Assembly (NCBI GenBank): GCA_026393985.1
Contig: JAPKZB010000074.1
Coordinates: forward strand, 1 to 64,000
Source: Acidobacteriota bacterium
GTDB taxonomy: Bacteria > Acidobacteriota > Terriglobia > Bryobacterales > Bryobacteraceae
Reading direction: 5' to 3'
Length of the DNA stretch: 64,000 nt
In this document: in pieces, positions 24,663 through 33,527 of the stretch
Numbering within the stretch: position 1 is the first letter of the stretch
Layout: the number at the start of each line of letters is the position of its first letter
The notes under the pieces: generated by a model
Database searches by the model: none
The model's input: only the letters and a program-made list of their open reading frames with translations
What the model was told of the DNA's origin: nothing
Program-made: the position numbers and the translations under genes

Positions 24663-25127
24663 CTACTTTGCTGTACTGTCCTGGCGTTCGAAAACGACCG
24701 ACTGTTCGAGGACGCCGTTCGGGGTGTCGATTTTGCGCTGCAGGGTCAGGGTTTTCTTGTCTTCAGAGAGGGAGAGGCGGTCGTTCAACTCGATGGGAGT
24801 GCCATTGAAATCGAGTTTGCTCTTGGAACTGAGCACCTCGCCGTCCCAGCGGGAGATGGATTTGAGGGCGTTGCCGCGGATTTCACTGCTGGTTTCGGTC
24901 CCGTCGGTTTTGAGGTTGATGATTCCCGTCCACTCGCCCCGGTCGGAGGCCTGACTTTCTTCGATTTTGACCGTCGGTTCCTTGTGGTCGATGACGCGGA
25001 TGTACTTGTCGGGGCTGGGCATGGGGCCGAAGTTGCTCTTTGCGACGTTGACCTTCCAGGTCCCGCTGAAATCCGGCGCGGCCAGCGCGGCAAGAGAGAA
25101 AAGAAAGAGAGGCAGGATGGTTTTCAT
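24663..25127 (-). CDS. Small secreted protein, FSGTWK type
   Basis: A 154-residue exported protein (signal ending LAALA) starting APDFSGTWKVNVAKSNFG, a lipocalin-like opening shared by many acidobacterial secreted proteins. The rest alternates short beta strands. Function unknown. The ATG at 25127 follows a GGGGAG-poor leader; its 5' end is close to that of the divergent HEAT-like gene. Confidence 0.75.
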   Translation of the reverse strand: MKTILPLFLFSLAALAAPDFSGTWKVNVAKSNFGPMPSPDKYIRVIDHKEPTVKIEESQASDRGEWTGIINLKTDGTETSSEIRGNALKSISRWDGEVLSSKSKLDFNGTPIELNDRLSLSEDKKTLTLQRKIDTPNGVLEQSVVFERQDSTAK

Positions 25128-25155
25128 ATTGGGGAGTATAGCTCAGGTATCGTTC

Positions 25156-26037
25156 ATGGAAACCCAGGCTTGTTCGATAAGCCAGTATACGATGTCGTCA
25201 AATGCCGAAACTTGGAAATCTGCGCTGTCTGGTTGTCTTCCGAGCGTAGGGCGGCAGTTGGAGGTCTGGCTCAACCTGGACAAACCGCCGGATCTGTGCG
25301 AATTTCTGCTGGCCTCGCTGCAGCAGGAAAACGGGTACCGCGCGGATTTTCTGCTGGAATCCCATTTTGTGGCCCGGGCTCTCCTCGAGCCTGGGGTGCT
25401 AACGGAGGGGCAGGCCCTCGAGGTGATGACCGTGGTCATGGCGCAGGATCCCCTATTTGACATGAAGCTGCTACAGCGGCTGCAGGCGCAGCGGACCTGG
25501 CCCTCCGAGGTGCCGTACCACGAGATCCAGCGGTGCCTGAACCTGATCGACGAGGCGCCGGATCCGGCCCGCCTCAGCGTAACGCTGCTCAAGTTTTCGC
25601 GCCATCCTGACCCGCGGGTGGAATCCAAAGCGGCCAAGCTGCTGGGACGGCACCTGTTCAACATGGACCGGATCGAGGCTTTGTCGCAGAGCCCGGACGA
25701 TCGTGTACGGGCCAACCTGATCGAAGGGATTGGCCGGCGCAAGGATCTGGAACCGTTCCTGTGGCTGGTCGAGCGGGCGGCGCAGGATCCGTCCTACCGT
25801 GTTTCCACGATGGGTCACGCCATCCTGGCCCGGCGCGGGCACAAGATGAGCCATACGATTCTGGCCATGCGCCGCCGGTCGAAGGATGACTCGATCAGTT
25901 GGGCGGCCAACTATGCCACGGAGGTTCTGGTGAAGCCCTATCTGCAGGCCGATGATCTGGCCAACCTAGCGGCCGCCTTCAGCGGTGACGCGGCGCAACC
26001 GGCTGTGGTGGCGGCTGTAGCCGAAGTAAATAGCTAG
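25156..26037 (+). CDS. HEAT-like helical repeat protein
   Basis: A 293-residue, mostly alpha-helical protein. Helical pairs in the second half, such as HPDPRVESKAAKLLGRHL and SPDDRVRANLIEGIGRRKD, have the Pro/Asp-Arg pattern of HEAT or PBS-lyase repeats, which mediate protein contacts. ATG 25156 behind AGGT is used; ATG 25192 is an alternative. The last 24 codons overlap the convergent permease gene. Partner unknown. Confidence 0.7.
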   Translation: METQACSISQYTMSSNAETWKSALSGCLPSVGRQLEVWLNLDKPPDLCEFLLASLQQENGYRADFLLESHFVARALLEPGVLTEGQALEVMTVVMAQDPLFDMKLLQRLQAQRTWPSEVPYHEIQRCLNLIDEAPDPARLSVTLLKFSRHPDPRVESKAAKLLGRHLFNMDRIEALSQSPDDRVRANLIEGIGRRKDLEPFLWLVERAAQDPSYRVSTMGHAILARRGHKMSHTILAMRRRSKDDSISWAANYATEVLVKPYLQADDLANLAAAFSGDAAQPAVVAAVAEVNS

Positions 26038-27420
26038 GCCCAGGCCCATCCAGACGAAGAGCCGAAGCCAGTTCGACCAGCCGAGACCCGCCATGAGCGC
26101 GAGGTTGACGAGTACACCCAACACCGGAACGATCGGGACCAGCGGCGTCTTGAACGGCCGGGGCAGATCCGGGTGGGTCTTTCGCATCACAAGAATGCCG
26201 CCGCAGACGAGCACGAAGGCGAAGAGGGTGCCGATGGAGGTCATCTCGCCGACCACCGAGATGGGGGCAAAGGCGCTGAAGCAGCTCACAAAGACCATGA
26301 ACAGCAGATTGCTCCGCCACGGGGTTTGAAACTTCGGGTGGACCTCGCTGAACAGTTTCGGCAGCAGGCCGTCGCGGGACATGGAGAAGAAGACGCGGCT
26401 CTGGCCGAGGAGCATGACGAGGATGACCGAGGTCAGACCGGCCAGCACGGCGACCTTCATCAGAATCGCGAGCCAGGTGTAGGGCATCTTGTTCAGCGCG
26501 AGCGTAATGGGACTCGGGACGTTGAGTTCTTTATAATTCACAATGCCAGTGAGCACGTGGGCGTAGAGAATGAACAGCACGGTGCAGACGATCAGCGAAC
26601 CGATGATGCCGATGGGCATATCGCGCTTCGGGTTTTTGGCCTCCTGCGCGGCGGTGGAGACGGCGTCGAAACCGATGTAGGCGAAAAAGATCACCCCGGC
26701 GGCCCGCAGGATGCCGGACCAGCCGTAGCGGCTGCCGCCTTCGTTGAGCGGAATGTAGTTGCTGTGATTGGAGGAGTCGACAAACGACCAGCCGATGGCG
26801 ATGAAGACGATGATCACGGCGACCTTCAGGACCACGATGATGCCGTTGGCGCGGGCCGATTCCTGAATGCCGCGCATGAGCAGCAGCGAGATGGCGCAGA
26901 CGATGAGCACGGCCGGCAGGTTGATGAGGCCGGTGACGGTGCTGCCGTCGGCCAGTTTGATGGGCTCAAAGGGCGAGGTGATCAGGGCTGGCGGCAGATG
27001 AATGCCCAGATTTTGCAGTAGCGACACCAGCGTTCCGCTCCACCCGACGGCGACCGTGGCGGCGCCAACGGCGTACTCGAGCACGAGGTCCCAGCCGATG
27101 ATCCAGGCCAGCAGTTCGCCCATGGTGGCGTAGGCGTAGGTGTAGGCCGAGCCGGCGATGGGGATCATGGTGGCGAACTCGCTGTAGCAGAGTCCGGCGA
27201 AGGCGCAGCCGATGGCCGCCGCGATGAAGGCGAGCGTAATGGCTGGTCCGGCGTGTTCGGCCGCGGCGACTCCGGTGAGGGTGAAGATGCCGGCGCCGAT
27301 GATGGCACCGATGCCGAGAGCGACCAGTTGGGCCGCCGACAAGGTGCGCTTGAGCTGGTGCTCTCCGCCCTCTGACTCTTCGAGGATCCGCTTAAGCGGC
27401 TTGGTTGCAAAAAGACTCAT
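25966..27420 (-). CDS. APC-family amino acid permease (CAT type)
   Basis: A 484-residue transporter with about 12 helices. The opening LVALGIGAIIGAGIFTLTG and the consensus PIAGSAYTYAYATMGELLAWIIGWDL place it in the cationic amino-acid transporter branch of the APC superfamily. ATG at 27420 overlaps the stop of the upstream permease (ATGA), so the two are translationally coupled. Substrate not determinable. Confidence 0.9.
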   Translation of the reverse strand: MSLFATKPLKRILEESEGGEHQLKRTLSAAQLVALGIGAIIGAGIFTLTGVAAAEHAGPAITLAFIAAAIGCAFAGLCYSEFATMIPIAGSAYTYAYATMGELLAWIIGWDLVLEYAVGAATVAVGWSGTLVSLLQNLGIHLPPALITSPFEPIKLADGSTVTGLINLPAVLIVCAISLLLMRGIQESARANGIIVVLKVAVIIVFIAIGWSFVDSSNHSNYIPLNEGGSRYGWSGILRAAGVIFFAYIGFDAVSTAAQEAKNPKRDMPIGIIGSLIVCTVLFILYAHVLTGIVNYKELNVPSPITLALNKMPYTWLAILMKVAVLAGLTSVILVMLLGQSRVFFSMSRDGLLPKLFSEVHPKFQTPWRSNLLFMVFVSCFSAFAPISVVGEMTSIGTLFAFVLVCGGILVMRKTHPDLPRPFKTPLVPIVPVLGVLVNLALMAGLGWSNWLRLFVWMGLGLAIYFGYSRHHSRLRRVTAEGGR

Positions 27421-28748
27421 GCGTTGACCTTCCCTTTCGTCCACCAGAAATATACCGGGATGCCAAGTAGAACAATGATCAGCCCGGGCCACGTAAAGCT
27501 AGGTTTGTACAGCAACAGCAACAACTCAATGCCGCTGGCCAGGAGAATGTACAGCCCCGGCAGCAGCGGGTATCCGAACGCTTTGTAGGGCCGGGGCGCT
27601 TCGGGGCGCGTCCGGCGCAGTACGAAGATGCCCACAATCGTCAGGATGTAGAAAAGCAAAACTGCGAATATAACATAGTCGAGTAGGTCGCCATAGCTGC
27701 CGGTGAGCGTGAGGCCGCAGGCCCAGAGGCACTGGATCCAGAGCGAGGTCGTGGGGGCTTGCGTCCGCGGGTCGAGTTGGGCCGCCTGGCGGAAGAAGAG
27801 ATTATCGAGCGCCATGGCGTAGTAGACCCGGGCGCCGGCGAGGGTGAGGCCGTTGGCGCAGCCGAAGGTGGATACCATGATGGCAGCGGCCATCACCTGC
27901 ACGGCCACCGGGCCGAGGATGGCGCTGGCGGCGGCGGTGCCGACGCGGTCCTGGGCGGCGTTTTGAATCTGGTCGAAGGGCAGCACGAGCAGGTAGGCGT
28001 AGTTGGCGAGCAGGTAGAGAATGGAGACGAGGCCCACCCCGAGCAGCAGCGAGAGCGGCACGTTGCGCTGCGGGTGGCGGGTTTCGCCGGCCGTGAAGGT
28101 AACGTTATTCCAGGAGTCGGACGAGAACAGGGACCCAACCAGAGCGACGCCGAGCACGCGGAGGGCGGTGAGCCCGTCGAAGCCTCCGGCCCAGAAGTTT
28201 TCGCCGAAGTTGCGGGCGATGGCGGCGTCGTTGCGCCCGAACAGGAACGCCGCGCCGATCAGGCCGAGCAGCGCGCCGGTCTTGGCGACGGTGAAGATGT
28301 TTTGCACGAGCGCGCCCGTGCGGAGTCCGCGGGTGTTGAGCCAGGTGAGGAACACGATCAGCACGATGGCCACGCCCTTCTGGCTGAGGTCGGGCACGAA
28401 GACGCCGAGGAACTTGGCGAAGGCCACGGCCACGGCGGCGATAGTGCCGGTTTGGATGACAGTGAAGAACGTCCATCCGTACAGGAAGCCGTAGAGCGGG
28501 CCAAAGGCCTCGCGCAGATAGATGTACTGGCCGCCGGCCTTGGGCATCATGGCGGCGAGTTCTCCGTAGCTGAGGGCGGCGATGAGCGTCAGCAGCGCGG
28601 TGGCGACCCAGGCCATCAGCATCAGGCCGGGCGAGCCGACCTGGCGACCGATATCGGCGGCCACGATGAAGACGCCGGAGCCGATCATGGAACCCATGAC
28701 GATGGTGGTGGCGTCGAAGAGTCCCAGGCTGTGCTTTGGCGTGTTCAT
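27417..28748 (-). CDS. APC-family amino acid permease (LAT type)
   Basis: A 443-residue APC transporter of about 12 helices. TIVMGSMIGSGVFIVAADI is the unwound first helix that binds the amino-acid backbone, and MPKAGGQYIYLREAFGPLYGFLYGW is the family consensus. It heads a two-permease unit with the CAT-type gene. The pairing of a LAT-like and a CAT-like carrier suggests uptake of amino acids, perhaps from the peptides released by the S9 peptidase encoded upstream. Confidence 0.9.
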   Translation of the reverse strand: MNTPKHSLGLFDATTIVMGSMIGSGVFIVAADIGRQVGSPGLMLMAWVATALLTLIAALSYGELAAMMPKAGGQYIYLREAFGPLYGFLYGWTFFTVIQTGTIAAVAVAFAKFLGVFVPDLSQKGVAIVLIVFLTWLNTRGLRTGALVQNIFTVAKTGALLGLIGAAFLFGRNDAAIARNFGENFWAGGFDGLTALRVLGVALVGSLFSSDSWNNVTFTAGETRHPQRNVPLSLLLGVGLVSILYLLANYAYLLVLPFDQIQNAAQDRVGTAAASAILGPVAVQVMAAAIMVSTFGCANGLTLAGARVYYAMALDNLFFRQAAQLDPRTQAPTTSLWIQCLWACGLTLTGSYGDLLDYVIFAVLLFYILTIVGIFVLRRTRPEAPRPYKAFGYPLLPGLYILLASGIELLLLLYKPSFTWPGLIIVLLGIPVYFWWTKGKVNA

Positions 28749-28784
28749 GGAGGGATCACCCTACAGTATGGAGGAGTCGGGGGG

Positions 28785-29357
28785 CTAGCGCAGATGCTGG
28801 ATCCAGGCGCGCGCCGTCCGGGTGATGTCGCCCTGTTGCAGGGCGCCGATGACGGCTACCGAGTCGGCGCCCGCTTCGATGACGCTGGCCGCGGTTTCAA
28901 AGGTGATGCCGCCGATGGCGACGACCGGACGCTTGGACAGCGGGGCGATGGCGCGCAGGCCGGCGAGGCCGACGACGGGGTCCGGGTTCGTTTTCGAGGC
29001 GGTCGGAAAGATGGGGCCGAGGGCGTGGTAGACGACCGGTTCGTCGTTGGCGGCCTGCATCTGGGCGGCGTTATGGGTGGACAGGCCGATCATGTAGACC
29101 ATCTGCCGGGCGAGGACGGGGGGCAGGTCGTCCTGGCCGAGGTGGAGGCTGGCGCCGAGCAGGACGGCGACATCGGCGCGGTCGTTGACGACGAAGGGCA
29201 CGCCCCGGCAGCGTTCGGCGATGGCGGCGGCGGTTTCGAAGGCTTGGCGCGTGAGCGGCCCTTTGTGGCGCCATTGCAGGATTTCGGCGCCGGCTTGCAG
29301 GACGGCGTCGGCGGCTTCGAGGGAGTCGACAATGGGATAGAAGCGGGGAACGATCAT
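28785..29357 (-). CDS. thiE: Thiamine phosphate synthase-like protein
   Basis: A 190-residue ThiE/TenI-fold protein. ThiE joins the thiazole and pyrimidine parts of thiamine. Conserved pieces are ILQWRHKG (usually LREK), VVNDRADVAVLLGASLHLGQDDL, YHALGPIFPTASK and PVVAIGGIT, with a phosphate-binding GADSVAVIGAL loop. It overlaps the S9 peptidase gene by 4 bases (ATGA). No thiamine riboswitch or other thi gene is nearby, so TenI-like function is possible. Confidence 0.82.
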   Translation of the reverse strand: MIVPRFYPIVDSLEAADAVLQAGAEILQWRHKGPLTRQAFETAAAIAERCRGVPFVVNDRADVAVLLGASLHLGQDDLPPVLARQMVYMIGLSTHNAAQMQAANDEPVVYHALGPIFPTASKTNPDPVVGLAGLRAIAPLSKRPVVAIGGITFETAASVIEAGADSVAVIGALQQGDITRTARAWIQHLR

Positions 29358-31483
29358 GGCTTGAGGTGCCGGTCGAGGAAGCGCGCGGTGCGTCCGAAGG
29401 CGTCGATGAGTGTTTCGTCCCGTACGAAGCCGTGATCTTCCTGCGGGTAGAAGATCTCTTCAAACGGTTTCCGTTCCCGGATCAGCTTTTCGGTCAGTTG
29501 CACTGCGTCCTGAAAGAGTACGTTTGAATCTACCATGCCGTGAACGATCTGCAGGTGATCGCGCAGGTTGCCGGAGAAGGTGATGGGGGAGCTGCGGCGG
29601 TAGGCTTCGGGGTGGGCGGCGGGCGTCGAGAGCCGCTGCTCGGTGTAGCCGGGATTATAGTTCTCCCAGTCGTTGACGGCGGCCCAGGAGCTGCCGGCTT
29701 TGAAGGTGCCGGGGGAGAGGAACAGGGCCATGTTGGTCATAAAGCCGCCGTAGCTGACGCCCCAGATGCCGAGCCGGTTCAGGTCGACGCCGCCCCGGGC
29801 GCGGAGATAGTCGACCGCGCCGAGGACATCCTGCAGGTCCGGACCGCCCATGTGCAGATGGACGCCGGTACGCCAGTTGCGGCCGTAGCCGGAGGAGCCG
29901 CGGTAGTCGAGATCCATGACGATGTAGCCGGAGTTGGCGAGGTAGGCGTTGAAGACGTAGCGCAGCTCCTGATAGGAGCCCCACTGCTGCAAGACGGAGG
30001 AGGCGATGCCGGCGCCGTGGATAAAGAAGACGCAGGGGTACTGTTTGGCGGGTGAGTAGCCGGGCGGCAGGAGGAGCTTGGCCTGGACGGTGGCGCGGTC
30101 GGCGCGGGAAGGGAACTGGACGAACTCGGTGCGGGGCCAGTCGTAGGTGGAGAACTCGGTGCGGGGGGAGATGGTGACGCGTTCGTCGTTGACGAAGAGG
30201 TCCCAGGGCGCGGAGAGGTTGGCGTGGCGGACGGCGAGGAAGCGGCCATCCTTGCTGAGGGCGCCGACGTTGAGGCCGGGGCGGGTGGTGAGCGGGCGTT
30301 TGCCGGTGCCGTCGGGGGCGATGCGATAGAGCTGGCGCTGGCTGGTGCCGGCTTCGGTGGAGCAGTAGACGATCTGGCCGTCGAGCCACTGGGGCGGGTA
30401 GCTGAAGTTTTCCGTGTCGAGCTCCCACGGGCCTTTGGTGAGCTGCACCGGGTCGCCGCCGGCGGCGGGGATCTTCCACAGATGGATGAAGCCGTCGCGG
30501 TCGCTGGCGAGGAGGACCGATTGCGAGTCGGGCGACCAGGCTTCGAACTCGGCGCTGACCCAGCGGTCGTCGTGGTCGGTGAAGACGGTTTTGCCTTTGC
30601 CGGTTTTGGCGTCGAGGACCTGGACGCGGCGGGTGTGGTGGTCGGCCGAGACGGTGGAGACGAGCAGGGAGCGGCTGTCGGGGGACCAGACGGGGAGTCC
30701 GGCGCGGGCGCGGGCGCCGGGGAAGGCGTCTTCGAGTTGCACGGGTTTGCCGCCGGTGCTGGCGACCACGTAGCGCGTGGAGGCGGCGCCTTCGTCGCCG
30801 GCGACGCCGCGGGGGAATGGTTGTGAGCGGGCGAACTGGCCGGAGTAGTTCATGAGCACCTGGGTGCGGGTGGCGCCGGGCGTGGACTTGACGTAGGCGA
30901 TGCGCGCGCCGTCCGGGGACCAGACGGCGGCGCCGGTGGGGCCTTCGGTGAGCTGGGCGAGGAAGCCGGTGCGGAGGTTCTGCACAAAGAGTTCGCCGGC
31001 GCGGTGGAACAGGAGCCTTTCGCCATCGGGAGAGAAGGCCGGGGCGGTTTCGGCGGCGCGGGTTTGGGTGAGGCGCTCGGGTTTGGGGTTGTCGGTGGGA
31101 ACGAGGTAGAGGTCGCCGCGCCAGACGTAGGCGACGCGGGTTCCGTCGGCGGAGACGGCGAAGTCGGAGAGGCCGGCCGGGGGCATGCGGTTGGCCTTCA
31201 GCCGCTCGTCGTTTTCGTCGGGCAAGGGGTTGAACTCGTCGCGGGCAAATTCGAGATTGGTGAGGCGGAGGCGGCGTTTGGCGGGGGCGTGCCAGGCGTA
31301 GAGGTCGAGGTGCCGCCGGCCGTCTTCATTCCACAGAAAGACGAGCACCGGCTTGTCTTCGGCCCAGGTGAGGCGGTCGGGCGAGGTACCCCAGACGAAG
31401 GGGCGGGTGTAGAGTTTTTCGAGCGACCAATCGGCGGCATGGAGCGCGACCGTGGCGGTGAGGCAGAGCAGGATCCGGCGCAT
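29354..31483 (-). CDS. Secreted S9 prolyl oligopeptidase / dipeptidyl peptidase
   Basis: A 709-residue exported serine peptidase (signal ending VALHAA). The N-terminal two-thirds is a beta-propeller of TolB/DPP-IV type repeats (FSPDGERLLFHR, WSPDGARIAYV, WSPDSRSLLV, WSPDSQSVLL). The alpha/beta hydrolase domain carries Ser in GVSYGGF (about 575), Asp in GMVDSNVLF (about 651) and His in EDHGF (about 683). It degrades peptides in the periplasm. It is the first gene of the unit with thiE. Confidence 0.93.
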   Translation of the reverse strand: MRRILLCLTATVALHAADWSLEKLYTRPFVWGTSPDRLTWAEDKPVLVFLWNEDGRRHLDLYAWHAPAKRRLRLTNLEFARDEFNPLPDENDERLKANRMPPAGLSDFAVSADGTRVAYVWRGDLYLVPTDNPKPERLTQTRAAETAPAFSPDGERLLFHRAGELFVQNLRTGFLAQLTEGPTGAAVWSPDGARIAYVKSTPGATRTQVLMNYSGQFARSQPFPRGVAGDEGAASTRYVVASTGGKPVQLEDAFPGARARAGLPVWSPDSRSLLVSTVSADHHTRRVQVLDAKTGKGKTVFTDHDDRWVSAEFEAWSPDSQSVLLASDRDGFIHLWKIPAAGGDPVQLTKGPWELDTENFSYPPQWLDGQIVYCSTEAGTSQRQLYRIAPDGTGKRPLTTRPGLNVGALSKDGRFLAVRHANLSAPWDLFVNDERVTISPRTEFSTYDWPRTEFVQFPSRADRATVQAKLLLPPGYSPAKQYPCVFFIHGAGIASSVLQQWGSYQELRYVFNAYLANSGYIVMDLDYRGSSGYGRNWRTGVHLHMGGPDLQDVLGAVDYLRARGGVDLNRLGIWGVSYGGFMTNMALFLSPGTFKAGSSWAAVNDWENYNPGYTEQRLSTPAAHPEAYRRSSPITFSGNLRDHLQIVHGMVDSNVLFQDAVQLTEKLIRERKPFEEIFYPQEDHGFVRDETLIDAFGRTARFLDRHLKP

Positions 31484-31520
31484 GGTGTTTCAGGCTACTG
31501 TATTCGATTAGGATTATGGG

Positions 31521-31997
31521 ATGGATCGGCGCAATTTCATCTGGACATTTCCGGCGGCTGCCTGCGGGTTCGGGGTGGGGCAGCGGGTGCCTCCGTTCTC
31601 CGGCAAGACGATAACGGGCGAACGATTTGACACCAGTTCGTTGAAGGGCAAGCCGGTGCTGATCCAGTTTTGGACCACCTGGTGCGGCTACTGCCGGCGG
31701 GAGCAGCCGGCGCTTGAAACCATCCACAAAGAGTACGCTCCGGGACAGTTGACGATGCTGGCCGTGAACGTGGGCGAACGCCGGGCGCAGGTGGAAGAGT
31801 TTCTGGCCAAGAGCCCGCGCTCGCCGCAGGTGGTGTTGACGGAGGATACCGACCTGGTGCGCCTGGTGGCGCCGAAGGGTTTTCCGGTTTACATTCTTCT
31901 TGGCAAAGACGGGCTGATGGAGCACCGGCAGGACGGGGCCGGGGGCATTCTGGCTTTGCGGCAGATGCTGCTCGAAGTCGGCCTTGGGAAGGGTTAG
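31521..31997 (+). CDS. TlpA/ResA-like thioredoxin-fold protein
   Basis: A 158-residue exported thiol-disulfide protein. MDRRNFIWTFPAAACG is a twin-arginine or lipoprotein-like signal. The TlpA core begins VPPFSGKTITGERFDTSSLKGKPVLIQFWTTWCGYC with active cysteines 55 and 58, and the cis-proline lies in GFPVYIL. It reduces or oxidises periplasmic thiols, for example in cytochrome c maturation. It ends in a 4-base convergent overlap with the next gene. Confidence 0.9.
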   Translation: MDRRNFIWTFPAAACGFGVGQRVPPFSGKTITGERFDTSSLKGKPVLIQFWTTWCGYCRREQPALETIHKEYAPGQLTMLAVNVGERRAQVEEFLAKSPRSPQVVLTEDTDLVRLVAPKGFPVYILLGKDGLMEHRQDGAGGILALRQMLLEVGLGKG

Positions 31998-32359
31998 CCG
32001 AGGTCTTCGGGGAGCAGCTCAATATTTTTTTCGCCGGCCATCTTCTTTTCGATGTACTTCTTCATCCAGGCCTCCCAGCTTTTGCCGGCGGCGGTGTCGC
32101 GGCCGGTGAAGTGGAGGGCGCCGACATCGGAGTAGGGGACGGCGATCTTCTGGTCGGTGTCTTTGGGGAAGAGGCGAACGTAGCTGTCGGCGAGCGTGGG
32201 GCCGGTCCAGCGGTCGAAGATGTAGCCTTCAACGGAGCTGCCGTCGCGCCGCGTGATCGTCACGTCGCCCCGGTAGTCAAAGGCCTTTTCGAGCGCTTCG
32301 AGGACCTCGGCCTCGCTGGCCATTTGATAAGAAGCGCCTGGTAACTCTTCGTGACTCAC
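31994..32359 (-). CDS. Small protein coupled to hpnH
   Basis: A 121-residue soluble protein. The middle (VTITRRDGSSVEGYIFDRW and IAVPYSDVGALHFTG) looks like a small beta-barrel, perhaps an Sm-like or PilZ-like fold. The C-terminus is a charged helix (WEAWMKKYIEKKMAGEK). Its ATG overlaps the hpnH stop by 4 bases, so translation is coupled and a role next to hopanoid synthesis is possible. No family assigned. Confidence 0.72.
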   Translation of the reverse strand: MSHEELPGASYQMASEAEVLEALEKAFDYRGDVTITRRDGSSVEGYIFDRWTGPTLADSYVRLFPKDTDQKIAVPYSDVGALHFTGRDTAAGKSWEAWMKKYIEKKMAGEKNIELLPEDLG

Positions 32360-33474
32360 TGGTTGACTCCGGTTTTGTGTCCTTCGAGCTGGACTAGCTT
32401 ATCGGGCGTGAACAAGGGCCGCGCGGGCTCCTGGAGAATTTCCAGGGCTTCGGCATCAGGATGCCGGTCGAAGAACATCGCCCGCCCGCTCTCCCACAGG
32501 CCGCGCAGGGAGCCGAAGGTGAAGTCGACGGCCGAGGCTTCGTAGCCGCTGTGCACCATGCAGTTGGCGCACTTGGGGTTGCCGCTGGCGGTGCCGTAGT
32601 TGTCCCATTCCACCGACGCCATCAGTTCGGCGAAGGTGTCGGCGTAGCCATCCTGGAGCAGGTAGCAGGGCTTCTGCCAGCCGAACAGGTTGTAGGTGGG
32701 CATGCCCCAGGGCGTGCAGTGGTACTCCTGCTTACCCATGAGGAATTCGAGAAACAGCGGCGACATGTTGAACTTCCACGACGGCTTGCGATTGGAGAGA
32801 ATGGCCCGGAACAGGCGCCGGGTGCGGGCTCGGCCAAGGAAGCTCTTCTGGTCGGGCGCTTTGTCGTAGGAGTAGCAGGGCGAAAGCATCATGCCCTCGA
32901 CGCCGAGGGCCATCATGTCGTCAAAAAACTGGCGGACGCCGTTGGGGTCGGCGCCATCAAAGAGGGTGGTATTCGTGGTGACGCGGAAGCCGCGCGCGAG
33001 GGCGGCGCGGATGCCTTCGTAGGCCAGTTCGTAGCCGCCCTCTTTGCAGACGGAAAGATCGTGATGCTCCTTGTCGCCGTCCATGTGGACGGAGAAGCTG
33101 AGGTACTTGGACGGGGTGAACAGGGGGAGCTTTTCTTTGAGCAGGAGGGCGTTGGTGCAGAGGTAGATGTACTTCTTGCGGGCGATGAGGCCGGCGACGA
33201 TTTCGGCAATCTGCGGGTGCATGAGCGGTTCGCCGCCGGGGATGGAGACCATGGGAGCGCCGCACTCGTCGACGGCGCGGAGGGCGTCTTCGACGGACAT
33301 GTTCTTTTTGAGCACGTGGGCCGGGTACTGGATCTTGCCGCAGCCGGCGCAGGCGAGATTGCAGCGGAACAGCGGTTCGAGCATCAGCACGAGCGGGTAC
33401 TGTTTCCGGCCGGCGAGCTTCTGCCGGAGGACGTAGCTGGCGACGGTCCACATCTGCGAGATCGGTACGGGCAT
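32356..33474 (-). CDS. hpnH: Adenosyl-hopene transferase HpnH (radical SAM)
   Basis: A 372-residue radical SAM enzyme that attaches a 5'-deoxyadenosyl group to diploptene, the first step to side-chain-extended hopanoids in the membrane. The cluster motif is C38-x3-C42-x2-C45 (CNLACAGC). The partial barrel follows with MVSIPGGEPLMHP and SFSVHMDGDKEHHD, and a C-terminal cysteine set (CANCMVHSGYEA) is typical of HpnH. It is divergent from a TetR gene. No squalene-hopene cyclase is in this window. Confidence 0.94.
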   Translation of the reverse strand: MPVPISQMWTVASYVLRQKLAGRKQYPLVLMLEPLFRCNLACAGCGKIQYPAHVLKKNMSVEDALRAVDECGAPMVSIPGGEPLMHPQIAEIVAGLIARKKYIYLCTNALLLKEKLPLFTPSKYLSFSVHMDGDKEHHDLSVCKEGGYELAYEGIRAALARGFRVTTNTTLFDGADPNGVRQFFDDMMALGVEGMMLSPCYSYDKAPDQKSFLGRARTRRLFRAILSNRKPSWKFNMSPLFLEFLMGKQEYHCTPWGMPTYNLFGWQKPCYLLQDGYADTFAELMASVEWDNYGTASGNPKCANCMVHSGYEASAVDFTFGSLRGLWESGRAMFFDRHPDAEALEILQEPARPLFTPDKLVQLEGHKTGVNQ

Positions 33475-33527
33475 AAACGCGAAGTCCTATTCGCTTTTAC
33501 CATTCCGGACGTGATAGTGTCAATGAA

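Noticed and set aside
27759-29435. Plus-strand open frame of 558 codons
   Set aside because: Antisense to a permease and thiE; low-complexity Gly/Glu/His sequence with no recognisable domain.
28700-29450. Thiamine riboswitch near thiE
   Set aside because: thiE is internal to a unit with the S9 peptidase; no leader space and no matching conserved boxes.
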